64,000 bases of DNA from Flavobacterium sp. 20NA77.7 (GTDB taxonomy: Bacteria > Bacteroidota > Bacteroidia > Flavobacteriales > Flavobacteriaceae): contig NZ_CP133721.1 in NCBI RefSeq assembly GCF_031326205.1, forward strand, positions 1,240,001 to 1,304,000, given 5' to 3'. Both the position numbers and the translations under genes were made by a program. Within the stretch, counting starts at the first letter, position 1; each line of letters starts with the position of its first letter. The notes under the pieces were generated by a model. The model searched no databases and was not told the DNA's origin. It saw only the letters and a list, made by a program, of their open reading frames with translations. Positions 54,003 to 63,266 of the stretch are shown piece after piece.

Positions 54003-54320
54003 ATGGCTGTAGATAATCCATCAATAATAGATTTCATAAGCATAACTCCCGAAAATGAAGTTCAATTAACAATTTCGGATCATTTAAAGTGGGATGATGA
54101 GAATCACTTTTTACATCTTCAAAATAAAATAAATTCCTATTTAGAAATTGTTGAGAATAATCAGATTTATAAAATTTATCCTGAAGCAACAGGAAAACAA
54201 ATAGTCATTAATATTGTATTAAAATACAAACCAAATAAAGATGCTAAAGATTTTTTGAATGAAATTGCCATTTTTTTAAAGTCAAACAATTTTAATTTTG
54301 ATTATTCAGTAATAAAATAG
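54003..54320 (+). CDS. Small conserved protein, DUF6572-like
   Basis: A 105-residue soluble protein (PSIIDFISITPENEVQLTIS, then HLKWDDENHFLHLQNKINSY, and KQIVINIVLKYKPNKDAKDF). The FIS...V.LTISDHL.WDD pattern is recalled as DUF6572, but no role is known. ATG 54003 was chosen because upstream codons run through a dispersed repeat (TTTAGACGAAGGAGAAATC) and no family sequence lies there. The yggS-like gene begins 6 bases after its stop. Confidence 0.72.
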   Translation: MAVDNPSIIDFISITPENEVQLTISDHLKWDDENHFLHLQNKINSYLEIVENNQIYKIYPEATGKQIVINIVLKYKPNKDAKDFLNEIAIFLKSNNFNFDYSVIK

Positions 54321-54326
54321 AATACA

Positions 54327-54986
54327 ATGTCAATCCAACAAAACCTCACCGAAATAAAATACCAACTTCCAGCTCACGTGACTTTGGTTGCGGTTTCAAA
54401 AACCAAACCTGTTTCAGATTTAATGGAAGCCTACAATGCAGGTCAGCGCGTTTTTGGAGAAAATTATGTACAAGAATTAGTTGAAAAACATGCAGCACTT
54501 CCTAAAGATATTGAATGGCATTTTATTGGTCATTTACAATCAAGAAAAGTAAAGTTAATTGCTCCGTTTGTATCTTTAATTCATGGAGTTGACAGCTTTA
54601 AATTATTACAAGAAATTAATAAACAAGCCAAAAAACACAATAGAGTAATTGATTGTTTATTACAAATTCATATCGCGGAAGAAGAAACCAAATTTGGATT
54701 AGATGAAGAAGAACTAAATCACATTTTAACTTCTGATGATTTTAAAAGTTTAGAAAACATAAAGATTGTTGGTTTAATGGGAATGGCAACCTTCACTGAA
54801 AATCAAAACCAAATTGAAAAAGAATTCAGCCATTTGAAAACAATTTATGATAAACTCAAAACTCAAAACTCTGAACTCAAAACGCTCTCTATGGGAATGT
54901 CTGGCGATTATCAACTTGCAATTTCGTGCGGTAGCACAATGGTTCGAATTGGAAGTAGTATCTTTGGCAATAGAAATTATCAATAA
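54327..54986 (+). CDS. YggS/PROSC family PLP-binding protein
   Basis: A 219-residue alpha/beta-barrel protein of PLP homeostasis. The PLP lysine lies in LVAVSKTKPVSDLM. GENYVQELVEKHAAL, WHFIGHLQSRKVKLI, LGLMGMA-type and SMGMSGDYQLAISCGSTMVRIGSSIFG segments follow. Near residue 176-187 a stretch KLKTQNSELKTL is encoded by ACTCAAA words that look inserted in frame. ATG at 54327. Confidence 0.93.
   Translation: MSIQQNLTEIKYQLPAHVTLVAVSKTKPVSDLMEAYNAGQRVFGENYVQELVEKHAALPKDIEWHFIGHLQSRKVKLIAPFVSLIHGVDSFKLLQEINKQAKKHNRVIDCLLQIHIAEEETKFGLDEEELNHILTSDDFKSLENIKIVGLMGMATFTENQNQIEKEFSHLKTIYDKLKTQNSELKTLSMGMSGDYQLAISCGSTMVRIGSSIFGNRNYQ
54853..54883 (+). repeat. Word repeat inside the YggS gene
   Basis: AACTCAAAAC, AACTCAAAAC and AACTCAAAAC-like words in tandem encode LKTQNSELKT in frame, just before the conserved SMGMSGDY segment. 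Confidence 0.5.
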
Positions 54987-55009
54987 GGCAATTTATCAAT
55001 GTGCCAATT

Positions 55010-55040
55010 AACTGAAAACTGAGACTGAACACTGAACACT
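55010..55040 (+). repeat. Word repeat ACTGAAA/ACTGAGA/ACTGAAC
   Basis: AACTGAAAACTGAGACTGAA with a further ACACTGAACACT follows. It is directly before the TTG start of the exonuclease gene. Confidence 0.6.
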
Positions 55041-55043
55041 ATT

Positions 55044-56405
55044 TTGTACGCAATACTCGACATAGAAACTACTGGTGGTCAATACAACGAAGAAGGTATT
55101 ACCGAAATTGCTATTTATAAATTTGATGGCCATGAGGTTGTGGATCAATTTATTAGTTTGGTGAATCCAGAAAAACCCATTCAACCTTTTGTGGTAAAAT
55201 TGACGGGTATTAACAATGCCATGTTACGCAGTGCTCCAAAATTTTATGAAGTTGCAAAACGCATTATTGAAATCACTGAAGGAACCATTGTTGTAGCGCA
55301 TAACGCCAGTTTCGATTACCGAATTTTACAAACTGAATTCAGACGTTTGGGTTATGATTTCAAAAAACAAACGCTTTGTACGGTGGAACTTTCCAAAAAA
55401 CTAATTCCCGATCAGGCTTCTTATAGTTTAGGAAAATTAGTTCGTGCTTTGGGAATTCCAATGGCAGACAGACACAGAGCAAGCGGAGATGCTTTGGCAA
55501 CTGTAAAGCTGTTCAAAATGCTCTTGGCAAAAGATGTAGAAAAAGAGATTTTAAAAAGTTTTGTCAAAACCGAAATTAAATCGGGAATGTCGCCAAAATT
55601 ATTAGACATTGTTGAAAATTTACCATCAAAAACAGGGATTTATTACATTCATAATGAAAATGGAGATTTAATTTACATTGGCAAAAGCAAAAACATTAAA
55701 AAGCGCGTCAATCAACATTTCACAGGTTCAAATAGTAAAAGCAAAAAAATACAACGGGATGTATTTGCTATTACTTTTGAAGAAACAGGTAGCGAATTAA
55801 TTGCACTATTAAAAGAAAGTGAAGAAATTAAAATCAATAAGCCTATTTACAATCGAGCGCAACGAAAAACAATTTTTCAATATGCCTTGTATGCTCATAA
55901 AAATAAGGAAGGCTATATGGCTTTAACCGTTGAAAAAGCTGATGGTCGCAAAAAAGAAATCACTTCTTTTACCACATTGCAAGAAGGTAAAAATGTACTG
56001 TTTAAAATAACAGAAAAATATAACCTTTGTCAAAAAGTAAACGGCTTGTATGATACCCAAAACGGCTGTTTTCAATATAAAATAAGTGCATGTAACGGCG
56101 CTTGCTTAGGTAAAGAAAATGCGGATGATTATAATGAAAGGGTTTTCGATTTTCTTGAAGAAAATGCTTTTGAAAACAATAATATGATTGTAGTAGATAA
56201 AGGCCGTAGTTTTGAAGAACGAAGTGCTGTTTTGATTGAAAATGGTGTTTACAAAGGCTATTGTTTTTTTGATTTAAATTACCAAATAACCAATGTAAAT
56301 GTTCTTAAAAACATCATTATTGCGATGCAACACAATCGTGATGTAAAAACGATTATTCAAAGTTATTTGCGCAAAAATAAAGTTACTAAAATAATTACGT
56401 TTTAG
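55044..56405 (+). CDS. DnaQ-like 3'-5' exonuclease fused to a GIY-YIG nuclease domain
   Basis: A 453-residue protein. The N-terminal DEDDh exonuclease (YAILDIETTGG, VAHNASFDYRIL, HRASGDALATVKLF) is like the DNA polymerase III epsilon subunit. After residue 195 a GIY-YIG domain follows (GIYYIHNENGDLIYIGKSKN, KRVNQHF), as in the UvrC/Cho family, then a C-terminal region with two Cys (CQKVNGLYD; CFQYKISACNGACLG). The conserved start can only be reached by a TTG at 55044-55046. miaA follows after 2 bases. DNA repair by incision plus trimming is likely. Confidence 0.9.
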   Translation: MYAILDIETTGGQYNEEGITEIAIYKFDGHEVVDQFISLVNPEKPIQPFVVKLTGINNAMLRSAPKFYEVAKRIIEITEGTIVVAHNASFDYRILQTEFRRLGYDFKKQTLCTVELSKKLIPDQASYSLGKLVRALGIPMADRHRASGDALATVKLFKMLLAKDVEKEILKSFVKTEIKSGMSPKLLDIVENLPSKTGIYYIHNENGDLIYIGKSKNIKKRVNQHFTGSNSKSKKIQRDVFAITFEETGSELIALLKESEEIKINKPIYNRAQRKTIFQYALYAHKNKEGYMALTVEKADGRKKEITSFTTLQEGKNVLFKITEKYNLCQKVNGLYDTQNGCFQYKISACNGACLGKENADDYNERVFDFLEENAFENNNMIVVDKGRSFEERSAVLIENGVYKGYCFFDLNYQITNVNVLKNIIIAMQHNRDVKTIIQSYLRKNKVTKIITF

Positions 56406-56407
56406 CA

Positions 56408-57331
56408 TTGAACTACCTCATCACTATAATAGGCCCCACCGCTATAGGAAAAACGTCCTTAAGTATTGCTTTGGCACAACATTTTGGTTGCGCTATTCTT
56501 TCATGCGATAGCCGGCAATTTTTTAAAGAAATGAAAATTGGCACCGCAGTTCCAAGTGAGGAGGAATTAGTTGCTGCGCCACATCATTTTATACAAAATA
56601 AATCTATATTTGAGTCGTATTCAGTGGGTGATTTTGAACAAGAAGCCCTGACTAAATTGGACGAATTGTTTCAAAAAAATAACGTTCAAGTCATGGTAGG
56701 AGGTTCTGGCTTATATGTAGATGCGGTATTGAAAGGGTTTGATGAGTTTCCAGAAATTGATCCTTCGGTAAGAGCTGAAATAAACAGCAAATACGATGCA
56801 TTGGGAATTAACTATTTGCAGGAACAATTAAACACATTAGATTCAGATTATTTTCAAAAATTGCAAACTGAAAATCCGCAAACCTTACAAAATCCACAAC
56901 GGATGAAACGTTTTGTAGAAGTTTGTATGGGAACAAGAAAACCCTACTCAAGTTTTATTGGCAAACGAAAAAACACAAGAAACTTCACGTCTATTATCAT
57001 TGGATTAGAAGCAGATAGAGAAATCATGTATGACAGAATCAATCAGCGTGTAGAAATAATGCTCAACGAAGGACTTTTAACTGAAGCAAATGCATTGTAT
57101 CCAAACAAAGAATTGAATGCTTTACAAACCGTTGGTTACAGAGAATTGTTTGATTATTTTGATGGAAAAACCACTTTTGAATTCGCTATCGAACAAATAA
57201 AAATGAACACCCGACGTTTTGCAAAACGGCAAATGACTTGGTTTAAACGAACCGAAAATGCCACATGGTTTGATTATGCTATTGATAGAACAGAAATTTT
57301 TAAGCATATAGAAAAACAGCTTAAAAAGTAA
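56408..57331 (+). CDS. miaA: tRNA dimethylallyltransferase (MiaA)
   Basis: A 307-residue enzyme that adds the dimethylallyl group to A37 of tRNA. The P-loop GPTAIGKTSLSIALA starts at residue 9, and SCDSRQFFKEMKIGTAVPS, HHFIQNKSIF, GGSGLYVDAVLKG and TRRFAKRQMTWFKR follow. No ATG exists before the P-loop; the gene must start at a TTG (56408-56410), 2 bases after the exonuclease stop. It overlaps the 3' end of the convergent threonine aldolase gene by 11 bases. Confidence 0.94.
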   Translation: MNYLITIIGPTAIGKTSLSIALAQHFGCAILSCDSRQFFKEMKIGTAVPSEEELVAAPHHFIQNKSIFESYSVGDFEQEALTKLDELFQKNNVQVMVGGSGLYVDAVLKGFDEFPEIDPSVRAEINSKYDALGINYLQEQLNTLDSDYFQKLQTENPQTLQNPQRMKRFVEVCMGTRKPYSSFIGKRKNTRNFTSIIIGLEADREIMYDRINQRVEIMLNEGLLTEANALYPNKELNALQTVGYRELFDYFDGKTTFEFAIEQIKMNTRRFAKRQMTWFKRTENATWFDYAIDRTEIFKHIEKQLKK

Positions 57332-58346
57332 TTCGCTCAATAGCTTCCAGTACATAATCATGCATTACTTGTTTGTAATCTAGGTGTGTTACAAAACGAA
57401 GTTTACCTTGCCCCATATCACTGATATAAATGTTTTTTTCTTTCAGTTTTTGCATGAGTTGAGTTGGTGTTATTGGCGCTTTAACGGTAAAAATAACAAT
57501 ATTTGTTTCAACAGGTTCCACATTATCTGTCCACGGCATTCGTGTTAATAGCTGGGCTATATCTTTAGCTTTTTTGTGGTCTTCTTCTAACCTAGAAATA
57601 TGATGCTGTAAGGCATACATTCCTGCTGCTGCTAAATATCCAGATTGTCGCATACCGCCTCCAAATAATTTTCGTACACGCATGGCTTTCTTTATAGCTT
57701 CTTTAGAACCTATCAATACAGAACCTACGGGTGCACCTAAGCCTTTAGATAAACACACAGAAATGGTATCAAACAATTCTCCATAGGCTTTTGGATGTTG
57801 TTTTTTAGCTACTAAAGCATTCCACAATCGTGCACCATCTAAATGGTATTTTAAGTTATTTTGTTGGCAAATCTCTTTAATTTTCACCAATTCTTCAAAA
57901 TCATAACAAGCACCTCCTCCTTTATTTGTGGTATTCTCAATACAAACTAAACTTGTTTTAGCCAAATGTATATTTTCTGGATCATTGATAGCTGCAGCTA
58001 CTTGTTCAGCCGTAATCATACCTCTAGTCCCATCTAGTAAATGACAGCTCACACCACTATTAAATGCAGCGCCACCCCCTTCATATAAAAACACATGTGC
58101 CCATTTGTCACAAATTAATTCATCTCCAGGTTGCGTATTAATTTTTATAGCCACCTGATTAGCCATTGTTCCAGAGGGAAAAAACAAAGCTGCCTCTTTA
58201 CCAAACAAATCGGCTAGTGTTTCTTCAAGCTCGTTTACAGTAGGATCTTGCTTAAATACATCGTCTCCTACTTTGGCCTTAAACATGAATTGTAACATGT
58301 CGGGAGTAGGCTTAGTAACCGTATCACTAAATAAATTAATTTCCAT
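57321..58346 (-). CDS. ltaE: Low-specificity L-threonine aldolase
   Basis: A 341-residue PLP enzyme cleaving L-threonine or L-allo-threonine to glycine and acetaldehyde. Landmarks are FSDTVTKPTPDML, FFPSGTMANQVAIK, HLDGARLWNAL and the PLP lysine in SVCLSKGLGAPVGSVLIG. ATG 58346 gives the family start; longer frames would run through the prfB promoter. The 3' end overlaps miaA by 11 bases. Confidence 0.93.
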   Translation of the reverse strand: MEINLFSDTVTKPTPDMLQFMFKAKVGDDVFKQDPTVNELEETLADLFGKEAALFFPSGTMANQVAIKINTQPGDELICDKWAHVFLYEGGGAAFNSGVSCHLLDGTRGMITAEQVAAAINDPENIHLAKTSLVCIENTTNKGGGACYDFEELVKIKEICQQNNLKYHLDGARLWNALVAKKQHPKAYGELFDTISVCLSKGLGAPVGSVLIGSKEAIKKAMRVRKLFGGGMRQSGYLAAAGMYALQHHISRLEEDHKKAKDIAQLLTRMPWTDNVEPVETNIVIFTVKAPITPTQLMQKLKEKNIYISDMGQGKLRFVTHLDYKQVMHDYVLEAIERITF

Positions 58347-58363
58347 AAATAAAATGAATAGCG

Positions 58364-58371
58364 TATTTTTG
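58364..58371 (+). promoter_or_regulatory. -7 element TATTTTTG before prfB
   Basis: A TAnnTTTG match 20 bases before the prfB ATG, in the region between divergent prfB and ltaE. Confidence 0.45.
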
Positions 58372-58391
58372 TTTGGTAAAACTACAAAAAA

Positions 58392-59487
58392 ATGATAAAT
58401 ATTGAACAAATAAAGGTCATTAATGATCGCCTGGTTGCGTTAAGGAGGTATCTTTGACGTTGATGCCAAATTAATTGAAATTGCAAACGAAGAAGAAAAA
58501 ACGTTTGCTCCTGATTTTTGGAACAATGCAAAACAAGCGGAAATCATTGTAAGAAACCTTCGCTCAAAGAAAAAATGGGTAGATGATTATACAAGATGCG
58601 CTGATTTAGCTGAAGAACTCCAACTTTTATTTGAATTTTATAAAGAAGGTGATGCCTCTGAAGAAGACGTAGATATGCATTACCAACAAACCTTACTAGC
58701 CATTGAAGATCTTGAATTTAGAAACATGCTTTCTGATGAAGGAGATAATCTTAGTGCGGTCTTGCAAATTACCGCTGGAGCTGGCGGTACAGAGAGTTGT
58801 GATTGGGCTAGTATGCTGATGCGCATGTATTTGATGTGGGCTGAAAAACAAGGCTATAAAATCAAAGAACTAAACTTTCAAGAAGGTGATGTAGCTGGTG
58901 TAAAAACAGTTACCTTAGAAATTGAAGGTGATTTTGCTTTTGGTTATTTAAAAGGGGAAAATGGTGTACATCGATTAGTGCGCATTTCGCCTTTTGATAG
59001 TAATGCAAAAAGACATACTTCTTTTGTTTCTGTATATGTATATCCATTAGTAGACGATACTATTGAAATTGAAATTAGTCCTGCCGATATTGAAATTACT
59101 ACAGCTCGTTCTAGTGGTGCGGGTGGACAAAATGTGAACAAAGTAGAAACTAAAGTACAATTAGTACACAAACCTACTGGTATACAAATTCAATGTTCAG
59201 AAACCCGTTCGCAACACGACAATAGAGAACGAGCAATGCAAATGCTTCGTTCGCAATTATATGAAATTGAGTTGAAAAAACGTTTAGCGCAGCGTGCAGA
59301 TATTGAAGCCAGTAAAATGAAAATTGAATGGGGTTCTCAAATTCGAAACTATGTAATGCACCCTTATAAATTAGTTAAAGACGTGCGAAGTGGATTTGAA
59401 TCAACAGATGTAGATGCAGTTATGAATGGCGAATTAGACGGTTTCTTAAAAGCCTATTTAATGATGATGGGACAAAAAGAAGAATAG
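58392..59487 (+). CDS. prfB: Peptide chain release factor 2 (RF2), with programmed +1 frameshift
   Basis: Translation starts at ATG 58392. After 21 codons the frame meets CTT TGA (58452-58457), directly preceded by TTAAGGAGGTAT. This is the classic RF2 autoregulatory site: a slippery CUU, an in-frame UGA and a Shine-Dalgarno-like stimulator. A +1 shift continues at GAC (58456) into the 343-codon main frame. The release motif GGQ is in [19 protein letters not shown], and [19 protein letters not shown] and [19 protein letters not shown] are typical RF2. The gene ends in TAG, which RF1 reads. Confidence 0.95.
58442..58458 (+). promoter_or_regulatory. prfB programmed frameshift site with AGGAGG stimulator
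   Basis: AAGGAGGTATCTTTGAC: an AGGAGG element, three bases, CTT, then in-frame TGA followed by C, the weak-termination context. RF2 shortage favours the +1 shift, which restores RF2 supply. Confidence 0.92.
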
Positions 59488-59509
59488 TAAAGACATAAAA
59501 AAAACTGGA

Positions 59510-59537
59510 CCTGTCGAGTTGAAGAACTTAACAGGTC
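59510..59537 (+). terminator. Hairpin after prfB (GTCGAGTT repeat, copy 2)
   Basis: Outer arms ACCTGT and ACAGGT and inner arms AGTT and AACT around a 4-base loop. It is 22 bases past prfB. It shares ACAGGTCGAGTTTAAA with sequence near position 110. Confidence 0.5.
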
Positions 59538-59567
59538 GAGTTTAAAAATTTGACAATTCAAATTGAA

Positions 59568-62108
59568 TTATTGCTTAGGATTTAATGCTTTTTCAATTCT
59601 TGACACTAAATCTTGAAGGTGAAACTTACTTAATCTATCTGAAGTAGTTGCACTAGCTGCTTTTAATTGCGCTTTTAATTCAACCAATTGACCTCTAGCA
59701 ATAGATGGAATATCTGTATCAATTACACTGATTCTTTTTCCGTCAAAATTACCTACTGCATTTTTATCAGATGCAACGAGATCAATTAATCTACTCACCA
59801 TTACTTTTTGAAGATTTCTTCTGTAGATATCAATTGTTGCATTCGTTTTTAATTCAGAAAAAATACCTTTTCTCAAATCTGAAATCAATTCATCAACTGA
59901 GTAATTTGCTTTACTTAATGAAGAGGTTTCAATCAATCGTACTAATCGATCATTTGACAATAAACTTGACAATGTAGCATCTTGAATGCTCTTAATAGCA
60001 TCAACACCTACATCTGCTTTAATTTTAGAAATAATAGCTTGGTTGAGTAACCATGTTGGTGTTTTAAACAATTGTTCATTTAAAAAAGCAATAGCTTCGT
60101 TTTGAATAGCAGAAGGCGTTACTTCGTATGCACTTCCTGCCATATCATAGGTTTTTGGATTTTCATACACACCACCAACATTTTTGGTAACATGTCCCAT
60201 ATAACGTCTGTACTGCCCCACTAACGAATTGTACAAACCTTCTAACTCTGAATAATCTTCACCAGATTCTTTTGACCAATCAATTAAATTAGGTAAAATT
60301 CTTTTTAAATTTTTAATACCATATTCAGAAGCTTTCATCGCATTATCCCCTAAATCTTCCGTTTGGTATCTTGGATCATATGGGTTCGTTTCTGTACCAA
60401 ACCACAAACGTCTGTTTTGATACGCATCTTTAGTCATTTCATTAAGTAGTGCTTTTTCTATTTTTTCATCAGCAGCATCTTTAAAATAAGAATACCCCCA
60501 TTTAATAGCCCATTTGTCATAATCGCCAATTCTTGGGAATAAATCTTTTACACCATCTTCAGGTTGTGCTACATAATTAAAACGTGCATAATCCATGATT
60601 GAAGAAGTATGTCCGTTTTGTTTTTGGAAAGCAGGATCTCTTAATTTTTCTACAGGTGTAGCATTACTAGCTCCCATATTGTGACGTAAACCAAGTGTGT
60701 GACCCACTTCGTGAGCGGCAACAAAACGGATTAATTCACCCATTAACTTATCATCGAATTTTTTATGTCTCGCTTGTGGATCTACAGCAGCCGTTTGTAT
60801 CAAATACCAATCACGTAATAAACTCATAATATTGTGATACCAACCAATATGACTTTCTAAAATTTCTCCAGTTCTAGGATCGTGTACATTTGGACCATAC
60901 GCATTTTGAATTTCTGCTGCAAAATATCTTAAAACTGAAAAACGAGCATCTTCTAAACTCATTGTTGGGTCGTTTTCTGGCCAATATTCTCCGCGGATGG
61001 CATTTTTCCAACCTGCAAATTCAAATGCTTCTTGCCAATCATCAATCCCTTGTTTTATAAATGGTTTCCATTTATCTGGGGTAGCTGGATCTAAGTAATA
61101 AACAATTGGTTTTTTAGGTTCAATTAATTCACCTCTTTTTTGTCTTTCGGCATCTTCAAGAGATTTAGGCTCTAAACGCCATCTTACAGCAAACACATCT
61201 GTATCTGATTTATGTGAATCTTCTTCAAACACATCATAACTGTTTGCAAAATACCCTACTCTTTTGTCAAATGCTCTTTTTCGCATTGGGTTTTCTGGCA
61301 ATAAAATCATTGAGGTATTTAACTCAACGGTTACTACTCCAGCGTCTAATCCTGCAGGAAAGTCAACGCCTATTTTTGGCATTGGATTTCTAGAAATTTG
61401 AGGGGGTACAGTAGAAAACGTTTTAGTAGTTCTAATCTCTGTATTAATTGGGAAGCTTTTCACAAATTGAATAAACGATTTATCCTTTTGAAACGCTTGA
61501 ATACTTAATAATTGCTTATTTATTGGATTTAAGGAAAAAATCTGAACATCAGCATCAAATGTAGGATTCATATCTACTACATATCCTATGTTGTTTTTTC
61601 CTGAAGCATCTTTTTTATAAGCTAAAATATCATAACTAGCAATAATAGGATCTGCGCTCGAATTTTTTACTGCTTTCGTAATAGGTTTATCTTCATTTGG
61701 TGTAGTAATCACATAGGTTACTGAACGCAATAATAAGGTGTTATTTATTCCTTTTTCAAATCGAACTACTTGTCTATTTACCTCTTCACCACCAAAAATT
61801 CCACCACCTGCTGGTGTTTTAGAATAACGTGTTATGGTCATGATTTCTTTGCCTAACAATTGGTCTGAAATTTCATAAAGATATTTATCATCTACTTTAT
61901 GTACATCTAGCAACCCTTTTTGCGTTACCGCAGTAGAGTCAATTACCTTATTATAAGGTTTTGGTTCTTTCTTAGCATCTGGCTTTTTAGCTTCAGCTGT
62001 TGGCGTACCCGATGGTTTCTTTTGTGTGTCTTTTTTTTGAGCGTTAATTTCGGCACTCATAAAGACTAACCCACAACTTAAAATAATGGATAATTTGTTT
62101 AGCTTCAT
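59568..62108 (-). CDS. Zinc-dependent metalloprotease (DUF5117/DUF5118 type), exported
   Basis: An 846-residue protein. Signal peptide (LSIILSCGLVFMSAEINAQ), then a Lys/Pro-rich spacer. The zinc motif HEVGHTLGLRHNMGA (HExxHxxGxxH) is near residue 464, with a downstream Met region SSIMDYARFNYVAQPEDG. The N-terminal region carries the DUF5118/5117 layout (GIFGGEEVNRQVVRFEKG; FDADVQIFSLNPI). It resembles large Bacteroidota periplasmic or outer-membrane gluzincin-like proteases. Substrates are unknown. Confidence 0.92.
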   Translation of the reverse strand: MKLNKLSIILSCGLVFMSAEINAQKKDTQKKPSGTPTAEAKKPDAKKEPKPYNKVIDSTAVTQKGLLDVHKVDDKYLYEISDQLLGKEIMTITRYSKTPAGGGIFGGEEVNRQVVRFEKGINNTLLLRSVTYVITTPNEDKPITKAVKNSSADPIIASYDILAYKKDASGKNNIGYVVDMNPTFDADVQIFSLNPINKQLLSIQAFQKDKSFIQFVKSFPINTEIRTTKTFSTVPPQISRNPMPKIGVDFPAGLDAGVVTVELNTSMILLPENPMRKRAFDKRVGYFANSYDVFEEDSHKSDTDVFAVRWRLEPKSLEDAERQKRGELIEPKKPIVYYLDPATPDKWKPFIKQGIDDWQEAFEFAGWKNAIRGEYWPENDPTMSLEDARFSVLRYFAAEIQNAYGPNVHDPRTGEILESHIGWYHNIMSLLRDWYLIQTAAVDPQARHKKFDDKLMGELIRFVAAHEVGHTLGLRHNMGASNATPVEKLRDPAFQKQNGHTSSIMDYARFNYVAQPEDGVKDLFPRIGDYDKWAIKWGYSYFKDAADEKIEKALLNEMTKDAYQNRRLWFGTETNPYDPRYQTEDLGDNAMKASEYGIKNLKRILPNLIDWSKESGEDYSELEGLYNSLVGQYRRYMGHVTKNVGGVYENPKTYDMAGSAYEVTPSAIQNEAIAFLNEQLFKTPTWLLNQAIISKIKADVGVDAIKSIQDATLSSLLSNDRLVRLIETSSLSKANYSVDELISDLRKGIFSELKTNATIDIYRRNLQKVMVSRLIDLVASDKNAVGNFDGKRISVIDTDIPSIARGQLVELKAQLKAASATTSDRLSKFHLQDLVSRIEKALNPKQ

Positions 62109-62220
62109 AGTTATTAGTTAATAAATTAATTACTAGTATAAGTGTGCAAAATACATTTTTGTTACAAATAAAAGTACACTTTTTATAAAATTTTAACTCG
62201 CGTTACTAATAGAGCTAAAA

Positions 62221-62240
62221 AAAGCGACCTAAGTCGCTTT
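62221..62240 (-). terminator. Terminator after the DUF2490 gene
   Basis: AAAGCGAC and GTCGCTTT arms around CTAA, followed on the minus strand by a T run. It directly follows the stop codon. Confidence 0.88.
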
Positions 62241-62243
62241 GTA

Positions 62244-63071
62244 TTATTCTTTTTTAGTGGATTTAAATAATTTTGAGAAATCAATATTATAAGTTAAAGC
62301 TACTTGTAACGTATGATTGTTTTCTTTATGCACACCGTCTGATTTTTCAATAAATTGGTTCATATATCCTACTTGTACGTTAGTATCTTTAGTAAAGCGC
62401 CAACCCAGTGCTAAGTATAATCGGTTTTGATCAAAAATATTTGCGGGTACATTTTTTCCAAAATTGACAAATATTTCATCTGCAGCTACAAAAAACAAAG
62501 TATTATCTTTCATTTCAGATTTTGTCAACGGCACTTGAACTCTAAATCTATAACGAGCTCTTTGCCTGTATTTCCAATATCCCTCTGAAGGATCATCATA
62601 TCTTAAATAATTTGGAGCTGTATCTGTACCAAAGTTTTTTACCGAAGCAATCCATCTTTGCTCTAAACGAAATCTACTATCAAAATGGAAGCGATTAATA
62701 TGCTCATGTTTAATAATGAATTGCTCCCATGCGCGTTGTTCATTAAATTTATAATTATTGTATTTGGCTGGTATTTCATCTGCAAAATCTCCATAGGCAA
62801 ATGTTTCAATGTATGACCAACCTGCAGAAACAGTTAATTGCTTTGTTAGATTATAATCTAAACCTAATCTAATTTGATGTTGCATCGGTTTAGAAAATTC
62901 ATCATTACGTCTAAATTGGTATTCTGTATGTAATCCCCATTTATCAGTTAATTTATGATTACCTGTATAAAAAATCCAGCCATTAGATTGGTCTGCTTTA
63001 GGATTAATTTGAGCGAATAACATAGAGGATGTTAAAAAAACAAATAAATTAAGATAAACTAATTTTTTCAT
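62244..63071 (-). CDS. DUF2490 outer-membrane-like protein
   Basis: A 275-residue protein with a signal peptide (KLVYLNLFVFLTSSMLFAQ) and a beta-barrel-like alternation of aromatic strands (WIFYTGNHKLTDKWGLHTEY, RFRLEQRWIASVKNFGTD, LYLALGWRFTKDTNVQVGYM), ending in a terminal strand NHTLQVALTYNIDF. DUF2490 proteins are predicted outer-membrane barrels of unknown role. It has its own terminator and lies between the metalloprotease gene and the phosphate transporter gene. Confidence 0.85.
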   Translation of the reverse strand: MKKLVYLNLFVFLTSSMLFAQINPKADQSNGWIFYTGNHKLTDKWGLHTEYQFRRNDEFSKPMQHQIRLGLDYNLTKQLTVSAGWSYIETFAYGDFADEIPAKYNNYKFNEQRAWEQFIIKHEHINRFHFDSRFRLEQRWIASVKNFGTDTAPNYLRYDDPSEGYWKYRQRARYRFRVQVPLTKSEMKDNTLFFVAADEIFVNFGKNVPANIFDQNRLYLALGWRFTKDTNVQVGYMNQFIEKSDGVHKENNHTLQVALTYNIDFSKLFKSTKKE

Positions 63072-63223
63072 TGCGTTTTAATTTGTGTTGTTAAGAAATA
63101 GTTGTGTTAGTATTTAGTTTTGGCAAAATTAATGTTAAGTACTTGTGCTAATCTATTTTTAATATTAAATAATCTTTATGAATTAATACTTAAATTTACA
63201 ATTTCTTAACATACAGAAATAAA

Positions 63224-63248
63224 AAAATCCCGAATAAATCGGGATTTT
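63224..63248 (-). terminator. Terminator after the phosphate transporter gene
   Basis: AAAATCCCGA and TCGGGATTTT arms around a 5-base loop, 19 bases past the stop on the minus strand. Confidence 0.88.
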
Positions 63249-63266
63249 AAGATATGTAATAAATAA

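Noticed and set aside
58675..59487. Start of prfB at the internal ATG 58675
   Set aside because: Upstream codons in the same frame read on to the frameshift site at 58452-58457, and the ATG at 58392 joins them through CTT TGA. The internal ATG would remove the N-terminal domain.
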